5,546 nucleotides of DNA, taken from positions 1 to 5,546 of the forward strand of contig JAFYNC010000033.1 of assembly GCA_017549905.1 (NCBI GenBank). Direction: 5' to 3'. Every line of letters starts with the position of its first letter. Position 1 is the first letter of the stretch. The notes beneath the pieces are model-generated. The model saw only the letters and a program-made list of their open reading frames with translations, had not been told where the DNA came from and did not search any database. Of this stretch, positions 4,363 to 5,546 are shown in pieces. This DNA is from Clostridia bacterium. GTDB taxonomy: Bacteria; Bacillota; Clostridia; Oscillospirales; Acutalibacteraceae. A program made the translations under genes and the position numbers.

Positions 4363-5546
4363 TTATTCAATATCAGTATTTATTTTAAATCCGCCTTCAA
4401 AGCCTGTTTCGAGATTCGGTATTTTCAAATCTTCGGTTTCGTTTGTTTGAACTTCTTCGGGTTCTATTTCTGTTTCGGCATCTTCTAAAAGTTCTTGGTT
4501 TTTCCAGTCTTTTATGAGAGTGTTTCCCTCAGGGTAATTATTATAAACCACTCTTTTTTTCGACCAAACTGTGAAAATTATCACATAAAGCAGTAAAACT
4601 GCGGCGCTGATAGTTGTAATAATAAGTCCGTTTAAAAGACCGGGAGTGGTGTAGGTAAATCTTATTTCGCTAAGGCCCTTTGAAACCTTAACCGCCATAA
4701 AACCGACATTAACCTTTTCAATATCTACCTTTTCGCCGTTTACGGTAGCGGTCCAACCATCATCAAAAGGCACCGAGAAAAAGACAAGCGAATCTTTATT
4801 GCGGTCTACAGTAGCAGTGAAGCCTCGGTTGTCGGTTTCAAAGCTTAATGCTGAGGTTAAAGCCAATTTTTCACAGTCAAAGCTCAGCGCTTCATCTGTG
4901 AGCAGCAGGGTTTTATCTTCGCTACCGTCATCATAATAGGTCATATCTCCCATATACGAAATATTTTCAAACATATAGCCATATTTTTTTATTTGTTCAT
5001 CTGTCAAAAGCATGGCTTTTAACATAAGGTTAGGTCTTTCTTTTGCTGCATATCCGTTGCAGTATTCATAATCCATATAGTAGTCATAGGAAAAACCGTA
5101 GGGTATATAATTTTCATTTTCGTAGATATAATATCCGCTTTCTGTTTTGAGGTATTTATAGCCAGTCATTTTAGTTTTGCGGCTTTCGTTGTCTACAAAA
5201 TCCTCACCATTTTTACGGTCAAGCAGATACTTAACAGATAAAAGCGGTCTTATAGCATAAACATCGGTTTCGGGTCTGCTAGCAACATCGCGTTTTACAC
5301 CGATATAATCATAAAAATCCATTATAGAACTTGGAACTATTGAGTGAAAAGCGTTTATACCGTTAAAACCTAAAAACATTGAAGTATTATCTACGCCGTC
5401 ATAGACGTCAACTCTAAACTGTGTTTTATCGCCCAAGTCAACCTCGCCCTCAATAAGTTGGTCAATAACAACTTCTTTAACTTCGTATGAATGAGAACGG
5501 CCACAGGCGATGAAAACATTGCCATAAACAATGCTTATGATACAGG
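4363..5546 (-). CDS. YfhO-family membrane protein, C-terminal part (5' end outside window)
   Basis: The frame is open to the right edge of the window, giving about 394 residues of a protein whose family is usually 800-900 residues with many membrane helices and a GT-C glycosyltransferase-like fold. B. subtilis YfhO and its Listeria relatives are linked to glycosylation of teichoic acids. Family-like features are a 'FLGFNGINAFHSIVPSSIMDF' region (bases 5314-5376), the segment 'IRPLLSVKYLLD' (5219-5254), and the extracellular C-terminal beta domain with VPFDDGWTATVNGEKV (4720-4767). A final membrane helix lies at about 4567-4638 (LIITTISAAVLLLYVIIF), followed by KK. Odd features are a tyrosine-rich stretch near 5050-5100 and an acidic cytoplasmic tail of about 60 residues after the last helix. 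A TTG at 5434-5436 could be taken as a start, but the coding frame continues upstream with plausible sequence, so I treat the gene as truncated. No terminator is seen before trpS. Confidence 0.8.
   Translation of the reverse strand, partial: CIISIVYGNVFIACGRSHSYEVKEVVIDQLIEGEVDLGDKTQFRVDVYDGVDNTSMFLGFNGINAFHSIVPSSIMDFYDYIGVKRDVASRPETDVYAIRPLLSVKYLLDRKNGEDFVDNESRKTKMTGYKYLKTESGYYIYENENYIPYGFSYDYYMDYEYCNGYAAKERPNLMLKAMLLTDEQIKKYGYMFENISYMGDMTYYDDGSEDKTLLLTDEALSFDCEKLALTSALSFETDNRGFTATVDRNKDSLVFFSVPFDDGWTATVNGEKVDIEKVNVGFMAVKVSKGLSEIRFTYTTPGLLNGLIITTISAAVLLLYVIIFTVWSKKRVVYNNYPEGNTLIKDWKNQELLEDAETEIEPEEVQTNETEDLKIPNLETGFEGGFKINTDIE

Noticed and set aside
5434..5436. TTG as a start codon of the YfhO-like gene
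   Set aside because: The frame remains open to the window edge with protein-like sequence (NVFIACGRSHSYEV), and this is the C-terminal part of a much larger family protein.
1..5546. CRISPR array, insertion sequence, prophage or toxin-antitoxin/defence system
   Set aside because: There are no spaced direct repeats, transposase or integrase motifs, or defence-type domains; all coding sequence is assigned to housekeeping or envelope genes.

Overview
The window looks like chromosomal core-genome DNA of a low-GC Gram-positive anaerobe in the class Clostridia. The evidence is a YaaT/RicT sporulation-type protein downstream of holB, a clostridial-type 2[4Fe-4S] ferredoxin, AGGAGG-like ribosome binding sites, sigma-A-like promoters and a YfhO-family membrane protein. 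A Ruminococcaceae/Oscillospirales-like member is my guess from protein style; it is not proven by the sequence. I see no mobile element, CRISPR array, integrase or phage gene, and nothing that amounts to an undescribed system.

Layout, left to right. The 3' end of a D-alanyl-D-alanine carboxypeptidase gene enters on the + strand (1-218). It meets a bidirectional terminator hairpin at 222-250. Everything else is on the - strand and is transcribed from right to left. In transcription order it comprises: a YfhO-like membrane protein truncated by the window edge (4363-5546); a promoter and trpS (3282-4292); holB, overlapping trpS by ATGA (2359-3285); yaaT/ricT, 13 bases further on (1503-2345); a ferredoxin of 56 residues with its own strong promoter (1240-1410); a hairpin; smpB (642-1100); and the tmRNA gene ssrA (250-595).

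Functionally there are three groups. SmpB and tmRNA are partners in trans-translation, and their adjacency is the common bacterial arrangement. trpS, holB and yaaT form a tight housekeeping operon covering tryptophan charging, the clamp-loader delta' subunit, and an Fe-S regulator of RNA maturation and sporulation. The ferredoxin sits as a separately promoted single gene between them. The carboxypeptidase and YfhO belong to the cell envelope.

Points worth a second look are a palindrome with Rex-like half-sites but non-Rex spacing over the ferredoxin promoter, the tmRNA tag with a non-alanine apparent resume codon, two extra cysteines in the ferredoxin, and the acidic tail on the YfhO protein.
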